From an uncultured Ruminococcus sp. (GTDB taxonomy: Bacteria > Bacillota > Clostridia > Oscillospirales > Ruminococcaceae), in the NCBI GenBank assembly GCA_900540005.1, contig UQEM01000001.1, forward strand, positions 1 to 48,066: DNA of 48,066 nt. The letters are read 5' to 3'. The notes under the pieces were generated by a model. It did no database searches. It saw nothing but the letters and a program-made list of their open reading frames with translations, and was not told where the DNA came from. The translations under genes and the position numbers were made by a program. Positions 38,239 to 47,051 of this stretch are shown piece by piece (position 1 is the first letter of the stretch; every line of letters begins with the position of its first letter).

Positions 38239-38346
38239 ATCGATTTCCTCCTGTAAGGTTATTGGTTGATGAAACTTCATCAACTTGACCGGCGGACTAC
38301 CGCCATTCCGCTTCCCGAGCGGTGATCTCAAGCGAGAGTGGAGTGA
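38239..38346 (-). promoter_or_regulatory. Hairpin-rich spacer between rpsJ and rplC
   Basis: 108 bp, the longest gap inside the superoperon. Stem-loops: GTTGATGA/TCATCAAC (38265-38284, 4-nt loop), GGCGG/CCGCC (38291-38304), CCGCT/AGCGG (38308-38322), and a short CTC/GAG. No U run follows, so it is not a plain terminator; mRNA processing or a protein-binding site is possible. Confidence 0.5.
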
Positions 38347-38661
38347 TTACTTGACCTCCATAACAACGTCTACGCCTGCGGGGATCTCAAGCTTGTCAAG
38401 AGCTGCAGTAGTCTTTTCTGTAGGACGGATAACGTCTACGAGTCTCTTGTGAGTTCTCATCTCGAACTGCTCGCGGCTATCCTTGTACTTGTGAACAGCA
38501 CGGAGAATAGTAACGATCTCCTTATCTGTGGGGAGCGGGATAGGTCCAGAAACTCTGGCGCCGCTTCTCTTAGCTGCTTCAACGATCTTAGCTGCTGCAA
38601 TATCAACAGTAGCGTGATCGTAACCCTTGATCTTGAATCTGATCTTTTCGTTGACTGCCAT
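38347..38661 (-). CDS. rpsJ: 30S ribosomal protein S10
   Basis: 104 residues from ATG 38661 ('[17 protein letters not shown]'), behind GGAGG; the upstream extension is leader. First gene of the superoperon; S10 also pairs with NusB in antitermination. Key segment '[16 protein letters not shown]'. Confidence 0.98.
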   Translation of the reverse strand: MAVNEKIRFKIKGYDHATVDIAAAKIVEAAKRSGARVSGPIPLPTDKEIVTILRAVHKYKDSREQFEMRTHKRLVDVIRPTEKTTAALDKLEIPAGVDVVMEVK

Positions 38662-38740
38662 TGATTTCGCCTCCTTGAAAAATTTTGGGGACGCTTTTTG
38701 GGATATCCACGTTTCCGTGTGTTTCATGCCGTATCTTATA

Positions 38741-38769
38741 AAAAAACTCGAAAAACCATAGTTTTCGAG
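38741..38769 (-). terminator. Intrinsic terminator in the S10 operon leader
   Basis: On the minus strand CTCGAAAA pairs with TTTTCGAG around a short loop and a T7 run follows (38741-38746). It lies about 80 nt before rpsJ and well after the promoter. Confidence 0.8.
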
Positions 38770-38980
38770 CCGTTATGAGCATATCAAGACACAAAGACAG
38801 TTTAAGAGTGCATACGCAAGCTGCACTTTCAAGTCCACAAACTGTGTCCATTATCCCATTCGCCCGGTTTAAAATCGGACATACTCCGCGGAAATTACCT
38901 GTCAAACCGACAGCAACCTTCCGTTTCATCGCATATCGTAATTGCAGTTGGCACCGTTTTGAGTGCCCTCAACAGATACT

Positions 38981-39009
38981 ATTATAGCATACATTCTATA
39001 TATATGCAA
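38981..39009 (-). promoter_or_regulatory. Promoter of the S10-spc-alpha superoperon
   Basis: TTGCAT (39004-39009), 17-bp spacer, TATAAT (38981-38986). Confidence 0.85.
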
Positions 39010-39109
39010 GCATTTTGGAAAATTACGTTTGTAGAACTTTGCTTAACTTATTGTTCTATTTTTATATACTTTCACCATGAATCGACCGGATCTTCTCCGT
39101 CTCAAAGCG

Positions 39110-39583
39110 TCACTTATGATACTTTCCGCCCTCCGCTATCTGAAAGGCGCGGTAGATCTGTTCAAGCAGCATAACTCGTGCAAGCTGGTGGGGAAAGGTC
39201 ATTTTTGACATGGAAAGTTTCAGCGCTCCCATAGCCTTTATCTCGGGAGCAAGTCCGTAAGAACTGCCTATCACGAAAGTTACCGTGCTGAACCCGTTAA
39301 CTCCGGCAGAGGTGATCTTCCCGGAAAGTTCGGGGCTCGTAAGCTGCTTTCCTTCAATACACATAGGAATCATCATTCCCTTTGCGAATCGCTTTATCTG
39401 CTCAGCCTCTTTCGCAAGAGCCGACGCTATCTCCTTTTCCGAGGGCGAATCCCCGAGGCGGCACTCGTCCAGTTCGTGCAGCTCAAAAGTGCAGTATCTT
39501 GCAAGGCGCTTGATGTATTCCGCGCACGCGCTGCGGAGATATTCCTCTTTAAGCTTTCCGATCACTATCAAATTAATTGTCAT
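39110..39583 (-). CDS. rlmH: 23S rRNA (pseudouridine-1915-N3) methyltransferase RlmH
   Basis: 157 residues, a SPOUT methyltransferase with 'FVIGSSYGLAPEI', 'LSMSKMTFPHQLARVMLLEQ' and the family-specific end 'GGKYHK'. It methylates pseudouridine 1915 of helix 69 in assembled ribosomes. Its ATG shares one base with the stop of the upstream MBL gene. Confidence 0.96.
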   Translation of the reverse strand: MTINLIVIGKLKEEYLRSACAEYIKRLARYCTFELHELDECRLGDSPSEKEIASALAKEAEQIKRFAKGMMIPMCIEGKQLTSPELSGKITSAGVNGFSTVTFVIGSSYGLAPEIKAMGALKLSMSKMTFPHQLARVMLLEQIYRAFQIAEGGKYHK

Positions 39584-40368
39584 CAGAAGATAACAGCTCC
39601 TCCCTTGGTTTCCATTGGCGCAACTCCGAGCAGATAATCCCTGCCGCGCTCATAGCCGTCAAGAGCGTTTCGGGTCGTATTATCCGCGACGTGCGGGTGA
39701 TTGTTCTCGGGACTGAGATGTCCGAGGATAAAATATGTCGTACCGCGCTCAATGAGACTTCTCACCTGAGCCGCACACGAATCGTTGGAAAGATGTCCGT
39801 TCGGCGAAAGGATACGCTGTTTGAGGTAAAGCGGATACGGGCCGCTCCTGAGCATACTCTCGTCATAGTTGGATTCCAGCAGAACAAGACGGCAGCCGTT
39901 CAGAGCCTCGTCCACTTCCTGCGTAATATGACCAAGATCGGTGCAGACAGCACAAAGCTTATCGTCACCGGTGCGTATCCTGTAGCCGCAGCTCTGGATA
40001 GTATCATGCGGCGTATTGAAACAGCAGATCTCGCTGTCCGCGCAGGCTATTGCAGTTCCGCTCATGTCTATGACAGGCGATGACGGCGCTATCTTGTCCG
40101 AATCGCAAAGCCGCTGGAGTGTTCGTTTCTGCCCGTAAACAGGTATGCCCGTGTTCTTGGTGAGCATTTTCAGTCCGCTTATGTGATCGCTGTGCTCATG
40201 TGTGATAAAAACCGCCTGCACGGCTTTCAGCGGAATGTTGTTCAGAGCCAAAGCTCCCGAAAGCCGCTTGAAACTCACCCCGCAGTCTATGAGTATGCCG
40301 CTGTGTTCGTCGCCGATATATGTAGAGTTTCCCTTGCTCGAACTGAAAAGCGGATAAATCCTTGCCAT
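39583..40368 (-). CDS. MBL-fold metallo-hydrolase (YycJ/WalJ-like)
   Basis: 261 residues from ATG 40368 ('MARIYPLFSSSKGNSTYIG'), behind GGAGAT; upstream codons are not family-like. Metallo-beta-lactamase motif HxHxDH in 'THEHSDH', plus 'CTDLGHI' and a late histidine in 'ILGHLSPENNHP'. WalJ-like proteins are 5'-3' exonucleases or hydrolases linked to the walRK locus in Bacilli; here it pairs with rlmH, a common neighbour. Confidence 0.88.
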   Translation of the reverse strand: MARIYPLFSSSKGNSTYIGDEHSGILIDCGVSFKRLSGALALNNIPLKAVQAVFITHEHSDHISGLKMLTKNTGIPVYGQKRTLQRLCDSDKIAPSSPVIDMSGTAIACADSEICCFNTPHDTIQSCGYRIRTGDDKLCAVCTDLGHITQEVDEALNGCRLVLLESNYDESMLRSGPYPLYLKQRILSPNGHLSNDSCAAQVRSLIERGTTYFILGHLSPENNHPHVADNTTRNALDGYERGRDYLLGVAPMETKGGAVIF

Positions 40369-40476
40369 AAAAAATCTCCGTTCATTAAAGCGCAGGAATG
40401 CTCTCCGCGGCACACTTGACCGACCGGAAAGACATTCCCGCATTCAGAACCGTCCGCACAGAAACGGTTTCCGGAA

Positions 40477-41316
40477 TTATTTCTTTATTTTCATTGAAAC
40501 GTCAAAACACTTGACGGAATGTGTAAGCGCTCCGAGAGAGATGATGTCAACGCCTGTTTCGGCAACAGAGCGGATATTGCCCTCGGTAACATTGCCCGAG
40601 GCTTCGAGCAATGCTCTTCCGTCAGTTATCTTAACAGCCTCAGCCATTTCCTCACAGCTCATATTGTCGAGCATGACTATCTCGACCTTGTTTTCGAGCG
40701 CCTCACGGAGTTCGTCAAGAGTTCTTACCTCGACCTCTATCTTTACCGTATGTCCTATCTTTTCGCGCAGAGCGCTGACAGCCGCGGTGATTCCGCCGTA
40801 AGCGTCAATATGGTTGTCTTTCAGCATAGCGGCGTCCGAGAGATTAAAGCGGTGATTCTTGCCGCCGCCTACGGTCACGGAGTACTTCTGGAGCGCGCGG
40901 AGTCCGGGGAGAGTCTTTCTCGTATCTGTAACAGATGCGTTTGTGCCCTTTACAAGTTCTACGCAGCGGTTTGTCGCAGAGGCTATTCCCGACATATGCT
41001 GGAGGAGATTGAGCGCAGTTCTCTCGCCCTTGAGCAGAGTAAGAGTACTTCCCTCAAGCTCGGCAATGATATCGCCCTTTTTCACCTTTGTTCCGTCCTT
41101 GAGAAGAATGCGGAAGTCAACGTTTCCGCCTGCAAGCTCAAAAACGCGCTTTGCAACTTCAATTCCGCACACGACTCCCTCGTCCTTTGCAACGTAATAT
41201 GCCGAGCTTGTGTGCTCCTCGGGAATGAGGTTGTCTGCCGCCGCGTCAATGTAGTTGATGTCCTCCATGAGCGCGGTCGTGATGATATTATCTATGTAAC
41301 ACTGTAAAAGCTTCAT
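40477..41316 (-). CDS. nadC: Nicotinate-nucleotide diphosphorylase (quinolinate phosphoribosyltransferase)
   Basis: 279 residues. It makes nicotinate mononucleotide from quinolinate and PRPP. Signatures: 'TDTRKTLPGLRALQKYSV', 'GGGKNHRFNLSDAAMLKDNH' and 'EVEVRTLDE'. 17 bp after nadB, so one transcript. Confidence 0.97.
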   Translation of the reverse strand: MKLLQCYIDNIITTALMEDINYIDAAADNLIPEEHTSSAYYVAKDEGVVCGIEVAKRVFELAGGNVDFRILLKDGTKVKKGDIIAELEGSTLTLLKGERTALNLLQHMSGIASATNRCVELVKGTNASVTDTRKTLPGLRALQKYSVTVGGGKNHRFNLSDAAMLKDNHIDAYGGITAAVSALREKIGHTVKIEVEVRTLDELREALENKVEIVMLDNMSCEEMAEAVKITDGRALLEASGNVTEGNIRSVAETGVDIISLGALTHSVKCFDVSMKIKK

Positions 41317-41333
41317 GTCTGTTCCTTTCGTAA

Positions 41334-42791
41334 TTACTGCATAACTTCGCCGAGAATGATGTAAGCGCAGGTAACTATGGACTTGGCAAGAACATAGTCC
41401 GGATCGACCTCATAGCTGCCCTTTCTGAGATCGTCAAGTATCTCGCCCACGCGCTTGTAGCCCTCTGCGGCTTTCTGCTTGTCGGGGATAACAAAGTGGC
41501 TTTGCTGGAGTATCTTTCTTGTCTCCGTTCTGATCCCCTTTGGAATGCTGCCGCTGCCTATCCGAGCGTCGAACTGCGCCTCCTCAAGCTCCTTGGGAGC
41601 ATCGGCAAGACGTGACGCTATGCAGTTTGCGGCATGACGCGAGAACACAAGTGCCTCAAGGAGAGAGTTGCTCGCGAGTCTGTTTCCGCCGTGAACGCCC
41701 GTGTGCGAACACTCGCCGCAGGCAAAGAGGTTTTTGAGCGTGGTCTCGGAATTACCGTCAACGTCTATTCCGCCCATAAGGTAGTGCTGGCACGGGAATA
41801 TCGGTATCGGCTCCTTGGTGAGGTCATAGCCCTGTTCAAGAAGGTTCTTGTATATCATCGGGAAGCGATTTTTGAGGAACTCGCTGTCCTTATAGCTTAT
41901 ATCGAGGTAGAAGTCCTCGGAATTCTGCTTGCGCGATTCGAGGATAATAGCGTGCGAAACAACGTCACGCGGAGCAAGTTCAAGACGCTCGTCATAGTTC
42001 TGCATAAAGCGTTCCTTGTGGCAGTTGAGGAGATATGCTCCCTCGCCTCTTACGGCTTCGGAAATAAGGAAGCACTCGCGGGTCGCTCTGTTGTTGAACG
42101 CAGTCGGGTGGAACTGAACATAGCTGAGATTCTTTATCTTTGCGCCCATTTCGTAAGCAAAGGTGATGCCGTCACCTGTTGCGATAGCCGAGTTTGTGGT
42201 GAACTGGTAAACTCTGCCGATACCGCCTGTTGCGAGTATCATAAAGCGGCTGTTTACCGTCTCGTATGTGCCGTCAGGCTTTCTGAGAAAGGCAGAGTAG
42301 CCCGTAGAGGTCTGCTTTACCGCGCACATGAGCGTATTTTCCATAATATCCACGTTTTCAAGCGTCTGGACTTTTGCGAGGAGCTTTGTTGCTATCTCCT
42401 TGCCGGTAGCGTCCGCATGGTGGAATATTCTGTGGTGGCTGTGACCGCCCTCAAGAGTGCGGTGGTATGTTCCGTCGGGGTTCTTGTTGAACTCAACGCC
42501 GAGATCAATGATATGCTCAATATCCTGCGCTGCCTCGCTTACAAGGGTGTGGACAGCGTCTACATTGTTCTTGAAACCGCCTGCGATGAGGGTATCGTTC
42601 TGGTGGTACTGGATATTGTCCTTGGGAGAATTGTAAACGCCCGCAATTCCGCCCTGAGCAAGAGAGGAGTTGCAAAGGCTGAGTTCCTTTTTGCAAACCA
42701 TGAGTATCTTTGCGTCTGACGGAAGATTGATAGCTGCATAGAGACCTGCTGCTCCGCAGCCTGCAATAATTACATCATAATTAAGAGACAT
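41334..42791 (-). CDS. nadB: L-aspartate oxidase
   Basis: 485 residues. A flavoprotein oxidising L-aspartate to iminoaspartate, the first step of NAD synthesis. FAD-binding GxGxxG-type 'AGCGAAGLYAA' (10-20), 'SSLAQGGIAG', 'HHADATGKEI' and 'SEAVRGEGAYLLN'. The partner quinolinate synthase nadA, usually adjacent, is not in the window. The ATG has only a weak, distant AAAGGA. Confidence 0.96.
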   Translation of the reverse strand: MSLNYDVIIAGCGAAGLYAAINLPSDAKILMVCKKELSLCNSSLAQGGIAGVYNSPKDNIQYHQNDTLIAGGFKNNVDAVHTLVSEAAQDIEHIIDLGVEFNKNPDGTYHRTLEGGHSHHRIFHHADATGKEIATKLLAKVQTLENVDIMENTLMCAVKQTSTGYSAFLRKPDGTYETVNSRFMILATGGIGRVYQFTTNSAIATGDGITFAYEMGAKIKNLSYVQFHPTAFNNRATRECFLISEAVRGEGAYLLNCHKERFMQNYDERLELAPRDVVSHAIILESRKQNSEDFYLDISYKDSEFLKNRFPMIYKNLLEQGYDLTKEPIPIFPCQHYLMGGIDVDGNSETTLKNLFACGECSHTGVHGGNRLASNSLLEALVFSRHAANCIASRLADAPKELEEAQFDARIGSGSIPKGIRTETRKILQQSHFVIPDKQKAAEGYKRVGEILDDLRKGSYEVDPDYVLAKSIVTCAYIILGEVMQ

Positions 42792-42814
42792 TTAAGGTCA
42801 CGTCCTTTTATTAT

Positions 42815-42864
42815 CGGCTTTTGCCGGAAATAATATAGGCAGCGCGGCTCTTACGAGGGCTGCC
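42815..42864 (-). promoter_or_regulatory. Hairpins in the nadB leader
   Basis: GGCAGC/GCTGCC with inner CTC/GAG (42838-42864) and CGGC-TTTT-GCCG (42815-42826) lie between promoter and start. No known riboswitch was recognised. Confidence 0.4.
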
Positions 42865-42869
42865 TTAAT

Positions 42870-42898
42870 ATTATATCACACCAATGTAAAAAAATCAA
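42870..42898 (-). promoter_or_regulatory. Promoter of nadBC
   Basis: TTGATT (42893-42898), 17-bp spacer, TATAAT (42870-42875). Confidence 0.75.
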
Positions 42899-42968
42899 GG
42901 CAGTCTGTCCTTAACTGATAATATGGATCGTTTCAGGATCCTGACCGCAAAGAACGTGAGTTTTCGGC

Positions 42969-42997
42969 TTGATTTTAGTGCAGTAATGTGTTATAAT
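42969..42997 (+). promoter_or_regulatory. Promoter of potABCD
   Basis: TTGATT (42969-42974), 17-bp spacer, TATAAT (42992-42997), about 50 nt before potA and divergent from nadB. Confidence 0.75.
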
Positions 42998-43048
42998 GAG
43001 ATGTTATGAATATTTCCCGTGAATGCTAAAATGAAAGGACATGGTAAA

Positions 43049-44095
43049 ATGGAGAACATTATCAGTCTTAAAAATATTATAGTTGAATTTGAGGACGGCG
43101 AGAGGATACTGAAAAATATAAGCCTTGACATAAAGGACAAGGAATTCGTCACATTTCTCGGCCCGTCTGGCTGCGGAAAGACCACAACTCTGCGCATTAT
43201 CGCAGGCTTCCTTGAACCGACGAGCGGCGACGTTTTCTTTGACGGACAGCGTATCAACAATGTTCCGCCGCACAAGCGCAATGTAAACACTGTATTCCAG
43301 AGATACGCGCTCTTTCCCCACCTGAATGTATACGAGAACATCGCTTTCGGTCTCAGGGTAAAGAATGTTCCCGAAAAGGAGGTAGTCAAGCGCGTGGGAG
43401 AAATGCTGGAACTGGTAAATCTTATGGGCTTTGAAAAGCGCTCGATAAACCGCCTCTCCGGCGGACAGCAGCAGCGTGTTGCCATCGCGAGAGCATTGGT
43501 AAATCACCCGAAAGTCCTGCTGCTTGACGAACCTCTCGGCGCTCTTGACCTGAAACTCCGCAAGGAAATGCAGATAGAACTGAGAAAGATACAGCAGGAA
43601 CTTGAACTCACCTTTATATATGTTACCCACGATCAGGAAGAAGCTCTTACCATGAGCGACAGCATCGTTGTCATGAACAACGGCGAGATACAGCAGATAG
43701 GCTCTCCGACTGATATTTACAACGAGCCGACAAACGCCTTTGTTGCGGACTTCATCGGCGAGAGCAATATCATCAACGGCTGTATGCCGCAGGACTGCGT
43801 TGTAGAATTCATGGGCAGGCGCTTTGAGTGCGTTGACAAGGGCTTTGACCCCAACGAGACTGTTGACGTGGTTATCCGTCCCGAGGACATCAAGATCATT
43901 CCCGCGGACAAGGCCAAACTCACGGGCATTGTCGAGTCGGTAGTGTTCAAGGGCGTTCACTATGAGATGATAGTAGACGGCGTTGACTCAAAGTGGATGA
44001 TACACTCCACCAAGGCTGAACCCGTAGGCTCAATGATAGGAATGGCAGTCGATCCGTTCGACATACATATAATGAAGAAAACGGAGGATAACTGA
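43049..44095 (+). CDS. potA: Spermidine/putrescine ABC transporter, ATPase subunit
   Basis: 348 residues from ATG 43049 (AAAGGA 9 nt upstream; an in-frame ATG at 43031 is the alternative). Walker A 'GPSGCGKTT' (38-46), signature '[15 protein letters not shown]', Walker B '[12 protein letters not shown]' and a C-terminal TOBE-like domain ('[11 protein letters not shown]'). It powers import. One nt before potB. Confidence 0.95.
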   Translation: MENIISLKNIIVEFEDGERILKNISLDIKDKEFVTFLGPSGCGKTTTLRIIAGFLEPTSGDVFFDGQRINNVPPHKRNVNTVFQRYALFPHLNVYENIAFGLRVKNVPEKEVVKRVGEMLELVNLMGFEKRSINRLSGGQQQRVAIARALVNHPKVLLLDEPLGALDLKLRKEMQIELRKIQQELELTFIYVTHDQEEALTMSDSIVVMNNGEIQQIGSPTDIYNEPTNAFVADFIGESNIINGCMPQDCVVEFMGRRFECVDKGFDPNETVDVVIRPEDIKIIPADKAKLTGIVESVVFKGVHYEMIVDGVDSKWMIHSTKAEPVGSMIGMAVDPFDIHIMKKTEDN

Positions 44096-44096
44096 C

Positions 44097-44903
44097 ATGA
44101 AACTGAAATATCTCTCTGCTCCGTACCTTGTATGGATGATAGTTTTCATTCTCGTTCCGCTTATAATGATAGCGTACTTTGCATTCACGACTGACGGCGG
44201 TCAGCTAACGCTGAAGTATGTCTCGGACGTAGGTCAGTACGCAAATATCTTTATCCGCTCGATATGGCTCTCGCTTATCGCAACGGCGATATGCCTCGTG
44301 GTTGCTTATCCCGTTGCATTTATCCTGTCGCGAATGGAAAAGCACAAGCAGGGCACTATGCTGATGATAGTCATGCTCCCGATGTGGATGAACTTCCTGC
44401 TGAGAACCTACGCGTGGATGACTCTGCTCGGCAACAACGGCATAATAAACTACCTGCTCGGACTTGTCGGTCTCGGGCCGTTCAAGCTCATCAACACTTC
44501 TGCGGCGGTAGTCCTCGGAATGGTCTACAATTACCTGCCGTTCATGATACTGCCCCTTTACTCGGTCATGGAAAAAATAGACAAATCGCTCTTTGAAGCT
44601 GCCTCCGACCTCGGGTGCAGTTCCGCCCAGACCCTCATACGCGTGGTCATTCCCCTCTCCGTCCCCGGAATAACCTCGGGGATAACAATGGTTTTCGTCC
44701 CTGCTATCTCTACATTCATTATTTCCCGAATGCTCGGCGGCGGCTCAAACCTCCTCATAGGCGACCTTATCGAGATGCAGTTTCTCGGAAATGCCTACAA
44801 TCCGCACCTCGGCGCGGCGATATCCCTCGTGCTCATGGTGATAATTCTCGTCATCATGACCGTAATGAACCAGTTCGACCCCGACGATCAGGTGCTTATG
44901 TGA
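44097..44903 (+). CDS. potB: Spermidine/putrescine ABC transporter permease PotB
   Basis: 268 residues, six membrane segments, with the coupling EAA-type loop 'EAASDLGCSSAQTLIRVVIP'. Starts 1 nt after the potA stop. Confidence 0.94.
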   Translation: MKLKYLSAPYLVWMIVFILVPLIMIAYFAFTTDGGQLTLKYVSDVGQYANIFIRSIWLSLIATAICLVVAYPVAFILSRMEKHKQGTMLMIVMLPMWMNFLLRTYAWMTLLGNNGIINYLLGLVGLGPFKLINTSAAVVLGMVYNYLPFMILPLYSVMEKIDKSLFEAASDLGCSSAQTLIRVVIPLSVPGITSGITMVFVPAISTFIISRMLGGGSNLLIGDLIEMQFLGNAYNPHLGAAISLVLMVIILVIMTVMNQFDPDDQVLM

Positions 44904-44943
44904 CCCTTGATGGAACGCATAACATATAAAAGGAGATAGTTTA

Positions 44944-45750
44944 ATGAAAAGACTCGGTAAAATATACATGGCTCTGGTCCTGCTGTTCTTGTATGTGCCG
45001 ATTTTCGTGCTCATCGTTTTTTCGTTCAACGAGACCAAGAGCAGGAGCGTTTTCAGCGGCTTTACACTGGACTGGTACGCACGCCTCTTTCACAACAGGA
45101 TAATCATTTCTTCGCTCGTAAACACCATTATCATAGCCGTTGCCGCGAGTATCGTTTCAACAGTTCTGGGAACTTTTGCGGCTATCGGCATCAACGGCAT
45201 GAGGAAAGTCCCCAAGGCGGTGGTCATGAACGTGACCAATATGCCTATCATCAACCCCGAGATCGTTACGGGTGTATCGCTCATGCTACTGTTCGTATTC
45301 TTCGCCGCAAGAATGAACCTCGAATTCGGCTTTGTTACGCTGGTCATCGCACATATCACCTTTGATGTGCCCTACGTTATCCTCAACGTCATGCCGAAAT
45401 TCAATCAAATGGATCCTCACCTGTATGAGGCGGCTCAGGACCTCGGGTGCAGTCCGCTGAGAGCCTTCCGCAAGGTAGTCCTGCCCGAGATAATGCCGGG
45501 CGTTGTAAGCGGATTCCTCATGTCGTTCACCTACTCGCTCGATGACTTTGTAGTCAGCTACTTCACAAGCGGCTCGACCTCGCAGACTCTGCCGATAACC
45601 ATTTATTCCATGACGCGCAGAAAGGTCTCGCCCGAGATAAACGCGCTCTCTACGCTTATATTCGTTGCGGTCGTGGTAGTCCTCATAGTGAAGCAGACTA
45701 TCGAAAACAAGGCTGCCAAAAAGGCAGGCACTTACAGGAGGGAAAGATAA
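44944..45750 (+). CDS. potC: Spermidine/putrescine ABC transporter permease PotC
   Basis: 268 residues, six membrane segments, coupling loop 'EAAQDLGCSPLRAFRKVVLP', and 'SFTYSLDDFVVSYF' typical of PotC. AAGGAG before the ATG. 1 nt before potD. Confidence 0.94.
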   Translation: MKRLGKIYMALVLLFLYVPIFVLIVFSFNETKSRSVFSGFTLDWYARLFHNRIIISSLVNTIIIAVAASIVSTVLGTFAAIGINGMRKVPKAVVMNVTNMPIINPEIVTGVSLMLLFVFFAARMNLEFGFVTLVIAHITFDVPYVILNVMPKFNQMDPHLYEAAQDLGCSPLRAFRKVVLPEIMPGVVSGFLMSFTYSLDDFVVSYFTSGSTSQTLPITIYSMTRRKVSPEINALSTLIFVAVVVVLIVKQTIENKAAKKAGTYRRER

Positions 45751-45751
45751 C

Positions 45752-47023
45752 ATGGAAAGCAGAAAGATCTTTTCCGCAGTTCTGTCCGCACTCCTCATGA
45801 CAGGAGCTTTTACCGGCTGCGGCTCTGCCAAAAAGGAGGAGAGCGACGACGAGGAAACTTCCGCGCAGACGCTCACGGTATCAGATCCCGATTACTACAC
45901 GCGCTTCAAGGGAAAGGGGATCTCGATAAACGTCTACAACTGGGGCGAATACATCTCAGACGGCGCAGACGAGGGAACTCTCGACGTAAACCGCGAATTC
46001 GAGGAGCTTACGGGCATAAAGGTAAACTACACCAACTACGCTACCAACGAGGAACTTTACGCAAAACTCAAGGGCGGAGCGGCTTCCTATGACGTGATCA
46101 TCCCGTCAGACTACATGATAAGCAAGATGATAAAAGAGGGCATGATACAAAAGCTCGACTTTGACAATATCCCGAATTTCAGCTATATCATGGATAATTT
46201 CCGCAATCTCGAATACGACCCCGAAAACGACTATTCCGTGCCCTATACATGGGGAACGGTCGGTATCATATACGATACCACGATGATAGATATTCCCGCC
46301 GATGAGATAGACTGGGACTTGCTCTGGAACGAGGACTACGCCGACCAGATACTCATGTTCGACAATCCGCGCGATGCCTTTGCTATTGCGGAGATAATGC
46401 AGGGCTACTCGCTCAATACAGAAAACCCCGAGGAACTTGCCGATGCCGCGCGCAAGCTCACCGAACAGAAAAGCATTGTTCAGGGCTATGTAATGGACGA
46501 GGTATTCGATAAAATGGAGGCAGGCGACGCGCTTATCGCTCCGTACTATGCAGGTGACGCTCTCACTATCCTTGCCGAAAACGAGGATCTGAACTTCGTT
46601 GTTCCAAAAAGCGGCACGAATCTCTTTATAGACGCGATGTGTATTCCCTCCACCGCACGTCAGAAAGAGGCTGCGGAGATGTACATCAACTTCATGTGCG
46701 AGCCTGACATAGCCTACGCGAACATAGACTATATCTGCTACTCCACTCCTCATCAGGCGGCTTACGAAATGCTTGACGAGGACGTGCAAAACAGCAGCAT
46801 CTCGTATCCTGATGACGAATTTGTCGCGAACAAGACCACGGTTTTCGTAAATCTTTCAGACGAAGCAAACAAGACCATGCAGGACCTCTGGACAGAAATG
46901 AAATCCGCCGAGGACGATAACTCCAACCGATTTTTTGTGCCGGTCTTTCTTATTATATGTATAGGCATAATTGCATTTGTCCTCATCAGGAGACACGTCA
47001 AAAATAAAAAGGATATATTCTGA
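45752..47023 (+). CDS. potD: Spermidine/putrescine-binding lipoprotein PotD with C-terminal membrane segment
   Basis: 423 residues. Lipobox 'TGAFTGCGSA' with C23 as the lipidated cysteine, acidic linker, then a type 2 periplasmic-binding domain ('INVYNWGEYISDG', 'VPYTWGTVGIIYDT', 'PRDAFAIAEIMQGYSLN'). After the domain ends near residue 388 comes a second hydrophobic stretch ('FFVPVFLIICIGIIAFVLI') and a basic tail, which a plain PotD lacks. It should deliver polyamines to PotBC. Confidence 0.94.
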   Translation: MESRKIFSAVLSALLMTGAFTGCGSAKKEESDDEETSAQTLTVSDPDYYTRFKGKGISINVYNWGEYISDGADEGTLDVNREFEELTGIKVNYTNYATNEELYAKLKGGAASYDVIIPSDYMISKMIKEGMIQKLDFDNIPNFSYIMDNFRNLEYDPENDYSVPYTWGTVGIIYDTTMIDIPADEIDWDLLWNEDYADQILMFDNPRDAFAIAEIMQGYSLNTENPEELADAARKLTEQKSIVQGYVMDEVFDKMEAGDALIAPYYAGDALTILAENEDLNFVVPKSGTNLFIDAMCIPSTARQKEAAEMYINFMCEPDIAYANIDYICYSTPHQAAYEMLDEDVQNSSISYPDDEFVANKTTVFVNLSDEANKTMQDLWTEMKSAEDDNSNRFFVPVFLIICIGIIAFVLIRRHVKNKKDIF

Positions 47024-47051
47024 CGCACGTTATTAAGGAGATGAAATATTT

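Larger units (their letters stand above)
38662..39109 (-). promoter_or_regulatory. S10 operon promoter region and structured leader
   Basis: A 448-bp gap without a gene. The promoter is at 38981-39009. The transcript would carry a roughly 310-nt leader with nested stems AAACTG/CAGTTT and TGCACT/AGTGCA (arms 38839-38844 with 38798-38803, 38822-38827 with 38807-38812), a long-range AAACCG/CGGTTT pair (38865-38870 with 38904-38909) that competes with a local CTGTC/GACAG hairpin (38899-38913), and then an intrinsic terminator before rpsJ. This layout suggests attenuation. Confidence 0.65.

Noticed and set aside
38603-38929. 108-residue ORF running through the S10 leader into rpsJ
   Set aside because: Covers the structured leader and the terminator, and then reads rpsJ out of frame; no family resemblance.
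40440-40490. AACCGT/ACGGTT hairpin after nadC
   Set aside because: Short stem with no U run; probably does not stop transcription toward the MBL gene.
41634-42719. 361-residue plus-strand ORF
   Set aside because: Lies antisense to nadB, which is unmistakable; no start signals.
43004-43960. 318-residue minus-strand ORF
   Set aside because: Antisense shadow of potA.
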